Origin: Nelumbo lutea
Taxonomy: Eukaryota > Streptophyta > Magnoliopsida > Proteales > Nelumbonaceae
NCBI GenBank assembly: GCA_022828595.1
Contig: JAKGHH010000004.1
Span: forward strand, 81,434,270-81,498,269
Direction: 5' to 3'
Length of the DNA stretch: 64,000 bases
Of the stretch, positions 1-11,492 are shown piece by piece; position 1 is the first letter of the stretch; each line of letters begins with the position of its first letter. A program made the translations under genes and the position numbers. The notes beneath the pieces are model-generated. The model saw nothing but the letters and a program-made list of their open reading frames with translations, did no database searches and had not been told where the DNA came from.

Positions 1-16
1 CTTCTCCTACTCAACA

Positions 17-28
17 TGGTATCAGAGC
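17..28 (+). promoter_or_regulatory. tRNA-iMet primer-binding site of copia 1
   Basis: TGGTATCAGAGC lies directly after the LTR end ...CAACA. It is the standard plant copia site for priming minus-strand synthesis with initiator Met-tRNA. Confidence 0.9.
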
Positions 29-841
29 AGGACCATCCAGGCTTGGAAAACAACCAACCGAGGTCTCTCTCCACTACTGCGTAGAAGCTTAGTCCTGATG
101 CTCGAAGACAAGGAAGAGGAAGTATTCTCTAGTGCTACTGCTAGTCTCCACTGCCGAGTAGGGTTCTGCTAAAAGAAAGCTAACTGTTCAACTTCCTGGC
201 GCAGAAAAGGGTTCTGCTACAAGTTTTTTTCTTCTTCTTCCTTCATCCTTCAGCCTTAGGTGCTAGTAACTGGAATTGCTCGGCTAAGAAAACTGCAGAA
301 AACCATCCCAGATGTACGAAGGAAGGTTCTGATTTGAAGAGAAGTTCGAGTCCTTGACTGTACTGCCTATTCACAGTTCGGGTGACCTAGGTACTTAACT
401 GTTTTTTCTGTTTATAGTTCTCTTCTTGTACGACTGTTGATGTCCCAAAATCTGAATAGGGACTGTCCTCCTTCCTCCGATTGTGTGTTCCTCTATTCTT
501 CTCTCTAAGGGACTATTGATGAACCCTAGACCCTAAGTGTCTGTTCGGCTGCCCTGGAAAGTGGATTTCAGCCGATTAGGTGTGGTGAACCACCACTCAT
601 ATTGCTGTTCCTACTGAGTTTTTTTTTTTTTTCAGCTGAGAAGCTGTATTAAAGTTGTAAAACTATAGGTCATTCAGACCTGGTTACACTGCAAGTGCAA
701 TTCATATATTGTTCAGTGGACTCCTACACAGTGTAGGTCATACAACCTAGTACTACTGCTGCAGTGTTTGTGCTTGGTTCCTTGTGAAACCGAAAATCTG
801 CAAGTGCCTAGTTGTGAACTGTAGCAGCTCTGTAAGGTAGT

Positions 842-2174
842 GTGCCTTTGGTTTTATGTACTTCTAAACCTAGAATCATGAATAGTGAAGATTCAGCTAC
901 ATCTGAAATCTCCACAATGCTGAATGGAATGAGTGGGAACAATGACCTATCCTTCCCTATGGCTGTTGTTCCTCTTGATGGATTGAACTACCTAGAGTGG
1001 TCAAGGGGGATCAAGCTATACATAACCGCAAGGGGAAAAATAGGCTACATAAATGGAAGAACCAAAGAACCATCTTCTGGAAATGCAGAACATGATAGAT
1101 GGGATCAGGAAGAACTTCATGTGGGCTGAAACTGCAAATGAGATTTGGGAATAGGAAAAATCAACATATTCTGAACTTCGACACTATGCCAAGATTTATC
1201 AACTACAAGCAACTTCATCTACTTGTAAACAGGGGGAGAGGAGTTTATCAGTTTATTACTCTGACTTGACAATTGTTTGGAAGGAGTTGGACCATTACCA
1301 AAATATTGATTGGAAGTGTGATGAAGATGCAAAATTGTATAAAAAACTTGTCTCACAGCAAATGGTGTTTGCCTTTTTACATGGTCTCAATCCTATCTAT
1401 GAATCCATAAAAGTACAAATTCTAAGTTCTATGGATCTTCCTTCAATTCAGGAGGTCTATGCTCTTGTCCAGTCTGAAGAAAGCAGAAGAAACTTGATGA
1501 ACAGCACCGGAGGGGATGCAATTGTGTTGGCGGAAAAGGGGGGTTCCTCTACTAGTGGTGGCCCTTCTTCCAAGAGAGGGGATCTCCAGAAGAAAGCAGA
1601 AGATAAGAAAAAATTGTGGTGCACTAATTGTCAGAAGCCCCGGCACACCAAAGATACTTGTTGGGATCTCCATAGGAAACCAAAGTGGGCTCAAGATCTA
1701 CCTAAGAAGCAAGGCTCATATGTAATTAGAAGACCCGGGCAACAAGGTACCAAGAAACACTACATGGCCAATATGGTTACTCGGGAGAATCAGCCCTCCA
1801 TTTCTATTGTGACTCAAACACCACATGGCCAACATAGCTATTCTGGATCTGACCCAAGGGAGGATATTGTAAACTCCTTCCGTGACCATTTGGACCTTTA
1901 TGGTAGAGCTATTTCCCAAATGGATGCTCCTCCCACCACCTCCTTTGCATCCACATTAGGTAATCCTGCCATAGCTTTCCATGTTGCTTCTCACGACCTT
2001 GACTCTCCATGGATCATTGATTTTAGAGCGTCAAAACACATGACTAGTATGTCTTCTTACTTTCAAACTTACCAGGCTCTTTTCGGAAGAGATAAAGTAA
2101 GACTAGCTGATGGATCATACACTTCCATAGCTGGTCAAGGAACTCTCTCTTCCCCTCGGCCTTACTCTTTCTAA
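842..2174 (+). pseudogene. copia 1 gag and protease, frameshifted
   Basis: An N-terminal gag piece begins near an ATG at 878 and carries the copia gag signature DGLNYLEWS. The frame is lost after about 1129 and is recovered from 1266, where the gag core (KELDHYQ, FAFLHGLNPIYE) is readable. A zinc knuckle follows near 1617-1660 (CTNCQKPRHTKDTC; the usual GH is RH). The protease site near 2010 reads WIIDFRAS where the family has DSGAS, so the active-site triad is damaged. It encoded the capsid/nucleocapsid and the processing protease of the element. Confidence 0.85.
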
Positions 2175-2199
2175 TATTCTTCATGTTCCAAAATTCCCT

Positions 2200-3279
2200 A
2201 TGAATTTGTTTTCAGTCAGTAGTGTTACAAATTCCTTAAACTGTTCTGTGACCTTTTTCCCTTCCTATTGTGTGATTCAAGATCTGGCCTCAAGGAGGAT
2301 GATTGGTAGGGGGCGTATGGTTGATGGACTCTATATGCTGGAGAATACGGTTGGCCTTCATGTTACAGAGTGCATGAGTCAGTTCAGAAAGAGTAAAATG
2401 TATTTGTGGCATTATCGTCTAGGTCATTTGTCTTTTGAGTCCTTGAAAGTTGTTTTCCCAGAACTGTGTAAGTCTATGTATGTTTCTAATTTTTCTTGTC
2501 AAACGTGTCAATTAAGCAAGCATTGTAGAACTCAATTTTCTAAAAGAAATAGTAAATCGGAGTTTCCTTTTCACATTGTGCATTCTGATGTGTGGGGCCC
2601 TATTACTTTACCTTCTGAGAGTGGCTACAAGTACTTCATTACCTTCATTGACGATTATTCCAGATACAGTTGGGTATATCCAATGCGAACCCATGAGGAA
2701 GTACAAAAAATTATCCAAGATTTTCAGCGGATGGTCTTCACCCAATTTCAGACCGAAATCCAAATATTTCAATCAGACAATGCAAAAGAATTTTTTTATA
2801 ATGACCTCACGGAGTTCTTTGCCTCACATGGCTCACTTCATCGGAGCTCTTGTGCCCGCACGCCACAACAAAATGGTGTGGCTGAACGGAAAAACCAACA
2901 CCTTCTTAAAGTGGCATGAGGTTTACTACTCCACATGAATGTTCCCAAACGATTTTGGCTTAAGGCTTTCCTTTGTTCTACATACCTCATTAACCGAATG
3001 CCCTCTATTTGGTTAGAGTACAAAGCCCTACATCAGCTTCTCTTTCGTAAGGCCCCTTTTCTTTCTATTCCTCCTCGTGTTTTTGGTTGTCGGTGCTTTG
3101 TCCAAAACCTACCTCCCACCCGGGGAAAATTGGACTCTCGTGCTATCCCATGCATATTTCTTGGCTACTCATACTCTCAAAAAGGGTATCGTTGCTTTGA
3201 TCCTGTTTCTCAAAAATTCTATGTCTCCATGGATGTTATCTTTTTTGAGGATGAGCCCTTCTTTCTTGTTTCTACTTAA
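2200..3279 (+). pseudogene. copia 1 integrase
   Basis: The zinc-binding N-terminus is visible (WHYRLGHLSF near 2405, then CQTCQLSKH near 2500). The DDE core follows: HSDVWGP near 2580, QSDNAKEF near 2770 and NGVAERKN near 2875. A stop at 2917-2919 interrupts it, and the next frame (2935-3279) carries the post-core stretch NVPKRFWLKAFLCSTYLINR and the FLGYSYSQKGYRCF motif that ends copia integrases. Catalytic D, D and E are all present, but the reading frame is not continuous. Confidence 0.88.
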
Positions 3280-3402
3280 GGGGAGTGTAGGCATGAGGAG
3301 AAACTGGTTCAACTGCCTCTTTTTCCTACTCCTTCTCCTTCTGATCCTCCACCTTTTCGTGCTTTTTCTCGTCATTGTAAAGGCCAACCAGGTGCAAGTG
3401 CT

Positions 3403-5175
3403 ATGGAGAATCCAGAAGCCATACCTCAAATGCCATCAAATTCCTTGGGGGAAGATCATACTCATTCAGATAACTTGACTCCCAACCTCCCTATTGCTAA
3501 TGATCTTGACCTTCTCATTGCCCACAGGAAAGGTGTTAGGTCGTGCAACACTAAACACCCCATTTCCAACTTTGTTTCCTATAAAAAAATCTTACCTTCA
3601 TTTCGTGATTTTCTTACCTCTATTGACAGTATCCCTATTCCCAAGAATGTGGCAGAAGCTCTCTCAGTACCAGAATGGATGAAGGCCATGAAGGAAAAAA
3701 TTGATGCTCTTCATAAGAATGGCACGTGGGAACGTGTTGATCTCCCTAAGGGAAAGGATCCAGTTGAATGTAAATGGGTGTTCACTATAAAGCATGGGGC
3801 TGATGGAACCGTGGAGAGGTATAAAGCTCGTTTAGTGGCAAAGGGTTTTACTCAAGTGTATGAGGTTGATTATGCTGAAACATTTGCCCATGTTGCCAAA
3901 ATGAACTCTATTAGAGTCCATTTTTCTCTTGCTGCCAATCTGAATTGGGATTTACATCAGCTTGACATTAAGAATGCCTTCTTGAATGGTGACATTGAAG
4001 AGGAAGTTTATATGGTTCAACCCCCCAGTTTTTTGGCTCAAGGAAGTGAACAAAAGGTGTGTAAGTTGAAGAAGTCTTTATATGGGCTGGAGCAATCTCC
4101 AAGAGCTTGGTTTAACAATTTTCATGCTGTAGTTCAGCAGAAGGGATACACGCAATGTCAGTCAGATCACACACTGTTTGTAAAAAGAGTAGAAGGTAAA
4201 ATAGCTGCCCTAATAGTATATGTGGATGACATAATTGTTACTGGTGACTGGAATGATGAAATTCAAAGTTTGAAGGACTTCTTTGCCACTCAGTTCAAAG
4301 TGAAAGATCTAGGTCCCGCAAAATACTTCCTTGGAATTGAGGTTGCCCGATCAAAAAATGGTATCTTCATCTCCCAAAGGAAATGTGTCCTAGATTTGCT
4401 TAAGGACACTAGAAAAATTGGGTCTAAACCAGCTGATTCTTCCATTGACCCCAACCACAAGTTAAGTGACAGCCAAGGTGAACCTCTTAAGGATGTGAAG
4501 CAATTTCAGAGGCTTGTAGGGAGACTGTTGTACCTCTCTATGACTCATCCAGACATAGCATATGCTGTTGGTGTCCTCAGCCAGTTCATGCATGCACCTA
4601 GGTCCACTCATCTTGAAGTAGCAGAGATAATACTGCGGTATCTTAAGAAGTTCCCGGGTGCTAGCTTATTATTCCAGAAACATAGACATTTGAGAGTTGA
4701 AATTTACACAGATGCGGATTGGGCTGGATCTCAAAGTGACAGAAGGTCTACTAGTGGTTACTGCACCTTTGTAGGAGGGAACCTTGTTACTTAGAGGAGT
4801 AAGAAGCAAACCGTGGTAGCTAGGTCCAGTGCTGAAGCTGAGCACCATGCAATGGCACACGGAGTAGCCGAAGGCATGTGGATAAGGAATTTATTGGGAG
4901 AGTTGGGTTTTCCAGTTGGTAAACCCATGACTCTGCTCTGTGACAATGAGGCAGCTATAAGTATCGCTGCCAACCCGGTACTACATGATAGAACAAAGCA
5001 CATTGAATTTGACAAGAACTTTATCAGAGAGAAAATCATCATAGGCGAAATATGCATTCCATACATCAGCTCTGAAGACCAACTAGCAAACATCTTTAGA
5101 AAAGGGCTAAACCATTCCAGACACCAAGGTCTCTGTGACAAGTTGAGCATGATTGATATCTATGCCCCAACTTGA
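3403..5175 (+). pseudogene. copia 1 reverse transcriptase and RNase H
   Basis: The longest mobile-element frame in the window (3403-4794) covers the copia RT: the CKWVF and [11 protein letters not shown] start, [10 protein letters not shown], the catalytic YVDD near 4218-4230, then the tether. RNase H begins at YTDADWAGS (about 4705). One stop at 4792-4794 (a TAG where the family has Trp) breaks it, after which ARSSAEAE and CDNEAAISIA continue to the natural end near 5175. One stop separates it from a full-length polymerase, so it is fairly young or was constrained until recently. Confidence 0.9.
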
Positions 5176-5182
5176 GGGGGAG

Positions 5183-5393
5183 TGTTGACAGGTGTATTAT
5201 ATGTACTATACACAGGTTTAGTACCCATAGGGGTATTTTGTAATTTTATAGTCCTATTGTGTTGTATGGACAGTATAGTATAAATACAATGCTTCATTCG
5301 ACTGAAGTAGAACTTTTGAGGCCTCAACTCTGTTGCCTCTTTTTCTTCTTCTTCCTTCCTCCTTTCTTCTTCTCCTTCTTCTCCTGCTCAACA
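5183..5393 (+). repeat. 3' LTR of copia 1 (211 bp)
   Basis: It starts TGTTGACAGG directly after the purine tract GAGGGGGA and ends CTCAACA. A TATAAATA box sits at 5279-5286. A CT-rich stretch occupies the last 60 bp. The end matches bases 1-16 of the window apart from one base. Confidence 0.9.
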
Positions 5394-5785
5394 AATACAT
5401 TATCCTTGGCTAAGATATTTTGTCTGGTAATGTCAAACTCGAGATTCAGCCCTGTCAAGAATTCAAATACCCTATTCCTCTCAACCAATTTCCTATATGT
5501 TTTAGCATCATTAGTGCTTTCCCAAACAATAATTTCCATTAGGTCTATCTCTTGCCATAGGGATTTCACCATTGAGAAATAAGCGGCTAAAGGTCTCTCT
5601 CCCTACCTTAATATACTCACATCACTCCTTAACTTATATGCCCTGGCAACATTTAGTTTTTGTGAGTAAGTTTCAACCACACTATCCCATATTTCCTTGG
5701 ATAAATTCATCCATAAATAATATTGATTGATTTGTGGTTGCATTGAGTTCACTAACCATCCAATGATAATATAATTCTCTTGCAT
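5394..5785 (-). pseudogene. copia 2 gag fragment, interrupted
   Basis: Two minus-strand pieces match copia gag: 5785-5603 (GWLVNSMQP, SKEIWDSVVETYS) and 5572-5394 (SLWQEIDLME, FEFLTGLNLEFD). A frame break near 5573-5602 separates them. The coding sequence stops abruptly at the insertion point of copia 1. Confidence 0.8.
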
Positions 5786-6445
5786 CCATTTTTAATAAGA
5801 TGGGTCATCTTCCGGAGGTGCTTTCTTGCTTCTGGAGATATACCCTCACTTGCCTCTACTACAAACATGAATTTTTACTGACTATGACCATGCTAGATAG
5901 TTGGTTCCATCGAGCTTGATTGTGGTCACAGCCCCAGAACTTGTCCGGATTCTACCCCACACTTATTTTCAACTCCCAAGATATCCATCTTCCTCAAACA
6001 ACTCTAAAAGAACTTCAAACAGCTTCCAATGATAAGCAAGGAAGACAAAAAAAAAATCAGACACCAAGTACCAACCTCTATGAAGTCGTATCTACCAACT
6101 ACGTCTCACCCGGAACCCGGGAGAAATCAAAAAACAACTACTCCTTGTAGGCTTCACATAACACCCCAAGACGTGGATTGACCTTCAAGATAAAGGGAGT
6201 GAACCCCCTTAGTCACTGAGCACCAAGGTGAAGCTCCCTGTGAGGCCCCCAATCAGAATTCTCCAATTGATTAGGGTTTTGGGGCAAAAAGCTCCAGGGA
6301 CTGTTAGAATGATGACCAAGACAACATCCTTTTCTCCAAAAATCCACTAACAACTAGGCTGAAAATTTGTTCAATCACTCACTCGATTCAGCTCTCCATA
6401 CACACTGTGTATGGGAAAAAAAGAAAAAAAAAAGAAGAAAGAGAG

Positions 6446-6460
6446 CCCGCTCTGATACCA
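6446..6460 (-). promoter_or_regulatory. primer-binding site of copia 2
   Basis: The + strand reads CCCGCTCTGATACCA, the reverse complement of TGGTATCAGAGCGGG. It lies between the LTR and the leader of copia 2. Confidence 0.85.
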
Positions 6461-6800
6461 AGAAGAAAAACAGTCCAAAAGAATGAATGCACTGATTTAA
6501 AAGTAGTGAAAAAGTATTAGAAATCAGCATCAAAAAGAAAAGAAGAGGAGAGAAGAAGAAGAATAAGAAGATGGTGGCAATAGGGTTTTGGGAGAATAGT
6601 CAATCGAACATTACTCCCTTCCCTAATCCTTTTCATTAAACATAATTTACAAAGTTTTGGTAGTTATAGAGAGGTCCTTAATTGGGTGATTAACTTAATT
6701 AAGCATAACATAATGAAACATAAAAGGCCCATTAACAAAAGAAACAGAAACATAAACAAGGAAAAAAATCTTATGGGCCATTCGGCCCATTCTCTCCACA
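6461..6800 (-). repeat. 5' LTR of copia 2 (340 bp)
   Basis: It is bounded by the primer site on the left and by CTCTCCACA (start TGTGGAGAG on the minus strand) on the right. The stretch ATGGGCCGAATGG near the start resembles the start of the LTRs at 41370-41715 and 44226-44553. Confidence 0.75.
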
Positions 6801-7860
6801 GTTAACTACATAATCACCAAATCACCTTTCATCCATCCAATGGGAATATCAAATAGTTATGATAATTTAAACATACAACACTTGATGAGTTAAGGTACTC
6901 GCATACAATTAAGAATCCATAGGTCCATCCCAGGTCATAACATACTATATGCCAAAAAAATGCCAAAGGTTAGGTCTACATCCAGTCCACCTCTCCCAAG
7001 ACCCTAGATAGCTAGGAGCAATGTTGGCCGGAGCATTCTAGAGCCTTTTAGAGTGTTCATTGAGCTGGGATGAATCTTATTGAACATTGTAGAGAGTTAC
7101 ATGGCCTAGAAGAGTTTTAGACTGTTGTAGACATCTCTTGTAAATACCTAGACTTAGGATTTTCTAGAATATTCTCTACAACGTTCCACCTAAGGAGGTG
7201 TGACCTGTGGTTGTAGTAAGGACGTGTTAAGTGTCTTGAGTGTTTGTGTGTTATTGTGTTCTCTTTAGCACTTGCTTGTGGGGACAAGTAACTGCCGTAC
7301 AAAATAGGGAAGGCAAGGTCAGGTAGTGACATATAGCAACTTAAACCGCAAATCTTTGCACCAATGGCAATGATAAAGTTAATAGTCGCATGCACAATTC
7401 TTCCCTATTTGCCCCTTACCCAGATAGGGAAATCTGCCACACCATTTATCCTGGGCCTTGAATGTGGGAAATCCAATGAACCATCTCTTTTGTCCAATGT
7501 AACTGTGTATTCAAGATCTGGAATATCTCTTTTCTCATGGATTGACTTTCTTTTTTTGATCAATGAAGAGAAAAATCATCCATTCCATGATTTGAAATAG
7601 ATTACAAGAGCTCTCCGGTTTTCCATGTATTGTCATTCGATGTTGAGCTTATTTTCTTCCTCAACTTGTAATATAATATCACCAGCAAAACATCTGTCTA
7701 TAAATCTAGAGTCACTTAAACACATTAAGAAAATCATGACACCACCCCTCACTGCCAACTGCACTGCTAAAGCAACTTTACATCGTATGACTGCCCTTTG
7801 TTTTCCAGTAATCCATCAAAACCCTAGCCTGTCATCCAATCCCACCCTTGAAATAAATTA
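6801..7860. other. No gene recognised; possibly 3' UTR of the helicase copy on its right part
   Basis: I see no conserved coding region here. Open frames at 7117-7395 and 7364-7600 have no recognisable content. Immediately left of the helicase stop (7861) this could be the transcribed 3' untranslated region of the captured mRNA. The best candidate for a poly(A) remnant is only seven T at about 7550 on the + strand, which is weak. Confidence 0.4.
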
Positions 7861-8743
7861 AAATGACCTCCTTCCAGACCACAGATCCTCGTTGGCACTA
7901 GCCTTCTCATCACCAAAGCTACCAAAAACAACTTGAACCAGAGACACCAAAGCTACCACCAGATCTACTTGAACTAGAACTACCAAAGCTACTAGAGCGA
8001 CCTGAACCAAATTCCCCAAACCCAATGGAACAACCTGAACCAATGTCCCCAAACCCACTGGAACAACCAGAACCACTAAATTGACCAAAGCCACCTGACT
8101 GACCAACACCAAAACCACCAAAATTACCAGATCTACTGGGGCCATCATTGACAAAACCACCACCAAATCACCCTGAATTTGATCCTCCATATCCACCCAT
8201 ACAATCTGATGGACTGCCAAAACCAGAACTGCATCCAAACCCAGAAGGGCCAGAACTACTATAGCCACCAGCATGACTAAAACCTGAGTCACTTATCTGA
8301 CTACCTCCCGGACCTCCATAAGATCCAAGCCTACCACCACCACCCATATACCAAACATATCAGGGCTTGCTGGGTCAACAGGTATCCTGAGTAGCTCTGT
8401 AAAGTGTAAACTCGCATCCCACATCCCGCTCAATCATCCTGACAGCCCTGACCTACTGTTCTGTATAGATGAGAACTGCACTTTCTTTCCAGCACGACCT
8501 GTTTGATCAGATATGTGAACAAAGATCTCTGATGTGCTTGGAAGCTCATAATGTATCACCAGATCAACACTAGGTATATCAAGCCCACAAGCGACAACAT
8601 CTGTAGCAACTAAAATGTTAAAGTGCCCATCTCAGAAGCCAGAAAGTGTCCTTTCCTTCTGGTTTTGAGAGATACCCCCATGAAAAACTTCACATCTAAA
8701 ACTGCACCCCATAGCATATGCCAACCGATCAGCATCACAATTT
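7861..8743 (-). pseudogene. DEAD-box RNA helicase C-terminal half, intronless, fused to copia RT
   Basis: On the minus strand from about 8743 the reading is helicase domain 2: [10 protein letters not shown], then [12 protein letters not shown] followed by a stop where the family has Arg, [12 protein letters not shown] (motif V region, VVACGLD for AARGLD), [10 protein letters not shown], and QTGRAGKK (motif VI, its HRTGR start altered). A second stop follows, then FTELL and a long Gly/Ser/Phe-rich tail with FG repeats, ending GRRSF-stop at about 7861. This fits plant mitochondrial DEAD-box helicases of the RH9/RH53 (PMH) type, which chaperone group II intron splicing. There are no introns in the stretch, and three or more disabling changes, so it is a dead retrocopy. 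It meets copia 3 RT with no spacer. Confidence 0.82.
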
Positions 8744-9569
8744 GTTTGAGCCCATATATAGCCTTCTTTAGTCTGCATATCTTACCATCCTCCCCCTGAG
8801 CAACAAACCCTGGTGGTTGCTCCATGTAGACCTCCTTGAGCAAATCACCATGCAAAAAGGCATTCTTGATATCAAGCTAATATAAGGGCCAATCATACAT
8901 AGCTGCAAGAGAGATCACAACACGAACCGACCCTATCTTAGCAACTAGGGAGAAGGTCTCTGTGTAGTCAATACTATAGGTTTGGGAGTACCCTTTTGCA
9001 ACCAATCGAGCTTTCAGGCGCTCAACACTATCATCAGACAAATACTTAACAGTATAAACCCACTTACAATCGACAACCTGCTTCCCAAGAGGAAGAACGG
9101 TGAGGTCTCAAGTATGATTATGAAGTAGAGCTGAGAGCTCTTCTTCCATTGCACGGCACCACCTTGGAGAGGCAAGGGCTTCCTAAACATCCTTAGGGAC
9201 AATAGTTGAGGACAGCAAAGAGATAAACTGGCGATGGAAGGTAGAAAGGTGAGTGAGTGAAACATGATTAGAAATAGGATGAAGGGTGCAAGTGCGTTTA
9301 CCTTTCCGCAGGTCAATCCCTTCCTTTTGAGTAAACCCCTTTGCCACAAGTCTGACCTTGTACCTTTCAATGCACCCATCCTCCCTATGCTTTACAGTGA
9401 ACACCCACTTGCATCCGATAGTGCTCTTCCCTTCTGGTAGATCCACTAATTCCCAAGTCTTTGCTTTCATTAAGACTTTCATTTCTTCATTCATAGCCTC
9501 TTTCCATCTTGGGTCAGACACTGCCTCTAAGTACCTGGTAGGGACATGCCCGGAGGAGAGAGCAGGCAC
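8744..9569 (-). pseudogene. copia 3 reverse transcriptase, N-terminal half
   Basis: From 9569 leftwards: RWKEAMNEEMK, TWELVDLPEG, GCKWVFTVKH, RYKVRLVAKGFTQKEG, then a frame break. A further piece (8855-8744) carries [17 protein letters not shown] and KKAIYGLKQ. The catalytic YVDD segment is missing because the sequence switches to helicase. Confidence 0.85.
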
Positions 9570-10004
9570 AAAGGAATAATAACGAGGAGATAAACGTGAG
9601 TAAGAAACAAAATCAGCAATGGGGTGTCAAATAGTACAAGAACGGGTAGACTTACGAAGAGCAATAGGAAGATCCAAATCAAAAGTATGTGTGATGAGAT
9701 TACCTGGAGTTGCTGAGACAACTTGATCCGAGTCCTATAGGTTGCTACCATGAGTTAGAGGGCTCTTTTTCCTTCTGTTGTAGGTGATTCTTATATCTTT
9801 TTGTTGCCTACTAGAGTCCTCAGGAACATCTGCAGCATCAAGAGTGGTAACAGGCACAATGGGAGCCTCACTAGGTTCACCCGGGATACTACAACTAGGA
9901 GGATCAGGAGGAGAAGATGGAAGACTCGAGGTATAAAGAGGCACAAAAAATGAGGGGGAAGAAGAATCACCTTCCATCCCACTAGTCTCCCCCTGAAGAG
10001 GATT

Positions 10005-10991
10005 CTAGGAATAATGAAAATAGGATTGAGACTCAAAAAATACCACATCTTTTGTGACATATTTCTTCTTGGTGACAGGATCATAACACTTGTAACCCTT
10101 CTGTGTAGGAGAATACCCTAAAAAGATTCCTTTCATAGCCCTAGGATCCAACTTGGTCTTCTTTGGATCTTTTACATGTATAAAACATACACAACCAAAG
10201 ACCCTAAGTGGAAGAGGAAAGTTTGGAAGATTAGGACAAAGGATAGAGAAAGGAGTTTTCATACCCGACACCTTGGATGGCATCCGATTTATCAGATATG
10301 ATGCGGTAAGGACTACTTGAGACCAGTAGTGCTTGGGAACCTTGTGCTGAAATAGTAAAGCTCAAGCGGTCTCCAATAGGTGTCTATTCTTGCGCTCAGC
10401 AGCCCCATTCTGTTGAGGGGTACTAGCACAAGATGACTAATGTAGCATGCCAACATCCTCCATGAACAGGTTCAAGGATCTTTCAAAATATTCAGTAGCA
10501 TTATCTAACCAGAGTTGCTTAATCTTCTTGTCAAATTGTGTTTCAATCATTTTACAAAATGCCATGGTTATCCGTGGCATTTCATCACATCCTTTTAACA
10601 AGTAGATCCATGTGCATCGTGAGTAGTGATCAATAAAATAGATAAAGTAACAAAAGCCATCAACAGAAACAAGAGGTGAAGGGCCCCAAACATCAGAATG
10701 AACCAAATCAAAAGGAGCTTGAATTTCATTACTATAAACTAGATAAACAGCTCTACATTGTTTTGACAAATGACACACTTCACAAACTAAACATTGACTT
10801 GAAATACCCTTGAACAATTTAGGAAACAACCATTCCAATGATGAAAAAGGTAAATGACCTAGCCTAGCATGCCACAAATGTAACCTAGCTATTGACTCCA
10901 CATTATTCTGACTACTAGCAGTAGATGTTTGTAAGGCCAAACTGATGTCTGCATCAAAATAGTAGAGACCTCCATACTCATGATCGCTCAC
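10005..10991 (-). pseudogene. copia 3 integrase
   Basis: The N-terminal zinc module reads LWHARLGHLPF then CEVCHLSKQC. The core has HSDVWGPSP and the second Asp in LWLDNATEYF. The third block, AAERKN-type, falls in broken sequence near 10390. The C-terminal FLGYSPTQKGYKCYDP motif is at about 10060-10140. Multiple frame breaks. Confidence 0.85.
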
Positions 10992-10997
10992 AATCGT

Positions 10998-11429
10998 TCA
11001 CTTCGTCAATATGTCCTGAAAGACACAATGAGTAGGAAAAAAGGTTATGCTACAGTTCAAATTCTTGATAAGCTTTGAAACGGATAAGAGGTTGGAAGTA
11101 AGATTGGGAATATGCAGAACAAATTTAAGAGAGAGGTCCTTGCTTAGGTCAACCATCCCTTTCCTAGAGATGGTGGAGAGAGAATCGTCAGCAACTCTCA
11201 TCTTATCTTGACTAGACAATGAGTGATAGGAAGAAAATAAAGAGGACACATGTGTCATGTGGTCAGTTGCACCGGAATCAATAATCCAAGAAGTAGAGTC
11301 AATAGAATTAGTTGCACTAAAAGCAGAGACAATACTTGATCTGGCAAGGGAGGTGGAAGCAAGAGAGTTTGTCCTTAGATGGGTTAAAGCCCAGCTAAGG
11401 ACCTCTACCTCATCAGTAGTGAAACCCAA
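10998..11429 (-). pseudogene. copia 3 protease region
   Basis: WIIDSGATDHMT (near 11290-11255 on the minus strand) is the copia aspartic protease site, with DSGA intact. HIPNLTSNLLSVSKL follows, the usual spacer between protease and integrase. Confidence 0.82.
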
Positions 11430-11492
11430 GGACCCGGATACGGAGGAATTAGTAGTCTATCCCATGGGAGAAGAAGCAACTGTTGATGTGTT

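Larger units (their letters stand above)
1..5393 (+). mobile_element. Copia 1: near-complete Ty1/copia element (5' LTR cut by window edge)
   Basis: The first 16 bases are the tail of the 5' LTR, because they match the end of the 3' LTR (both end CTCAACA). The primer-binding site TGGTATCAGAGC follows at 17-28. A leader of about 850 bp precedes gag, protease, integrase, reverse transcriptase and RNase H, in copia order. A purine tract (5174-5182) leads into the 3' LTR. The frame is broken by a shift near 1130-1265 and by stops near 2174, 2919 and 4794, so the element is not autonomous. It sits inside the gag of copia 2 and is in the opposite orientation. Its 5-bp target duplication would be AATAC (5394-5398) on the right; the left copy is outside the window. 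Confidence 0.93.
5394..6800 (-). mobile_element. Copia 2: 5' part of a copia element, split by copia 1
   Basis: Reading on the minus strand: LTR (6800 to 6461), primer site (6460 to 6446), leader, then gag running left until cut at 5394 by the copia 1 LTR. The remainder lies left of the window. The LTR begins TGTGGAGAGA and ends ...TTCTTCT directly before TGGTATCAGAGC, i.e. TG...CT rather than TG...CA. The same ends occur in the copia element in NHX intron 3 (41370-44553), so the two are probably related subfamilies. Confidence 0.82.

Noticed and set aside
5324..5393. Lys-rich extension of the gag fragment
   Set aside because: It is the reverse of the CT-rich end of the copia 1 LTR, beyond the insertion point.
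7858..8292. A 144-residue minus-strand frame made of Val/Leu/Gln repeats
   Set aside because: It is the out-of-frame reading of the Gly/Phe/Ser-rich helicase tail on the same strand; the in-frame reading has FG repeats and the family's C-terminus.
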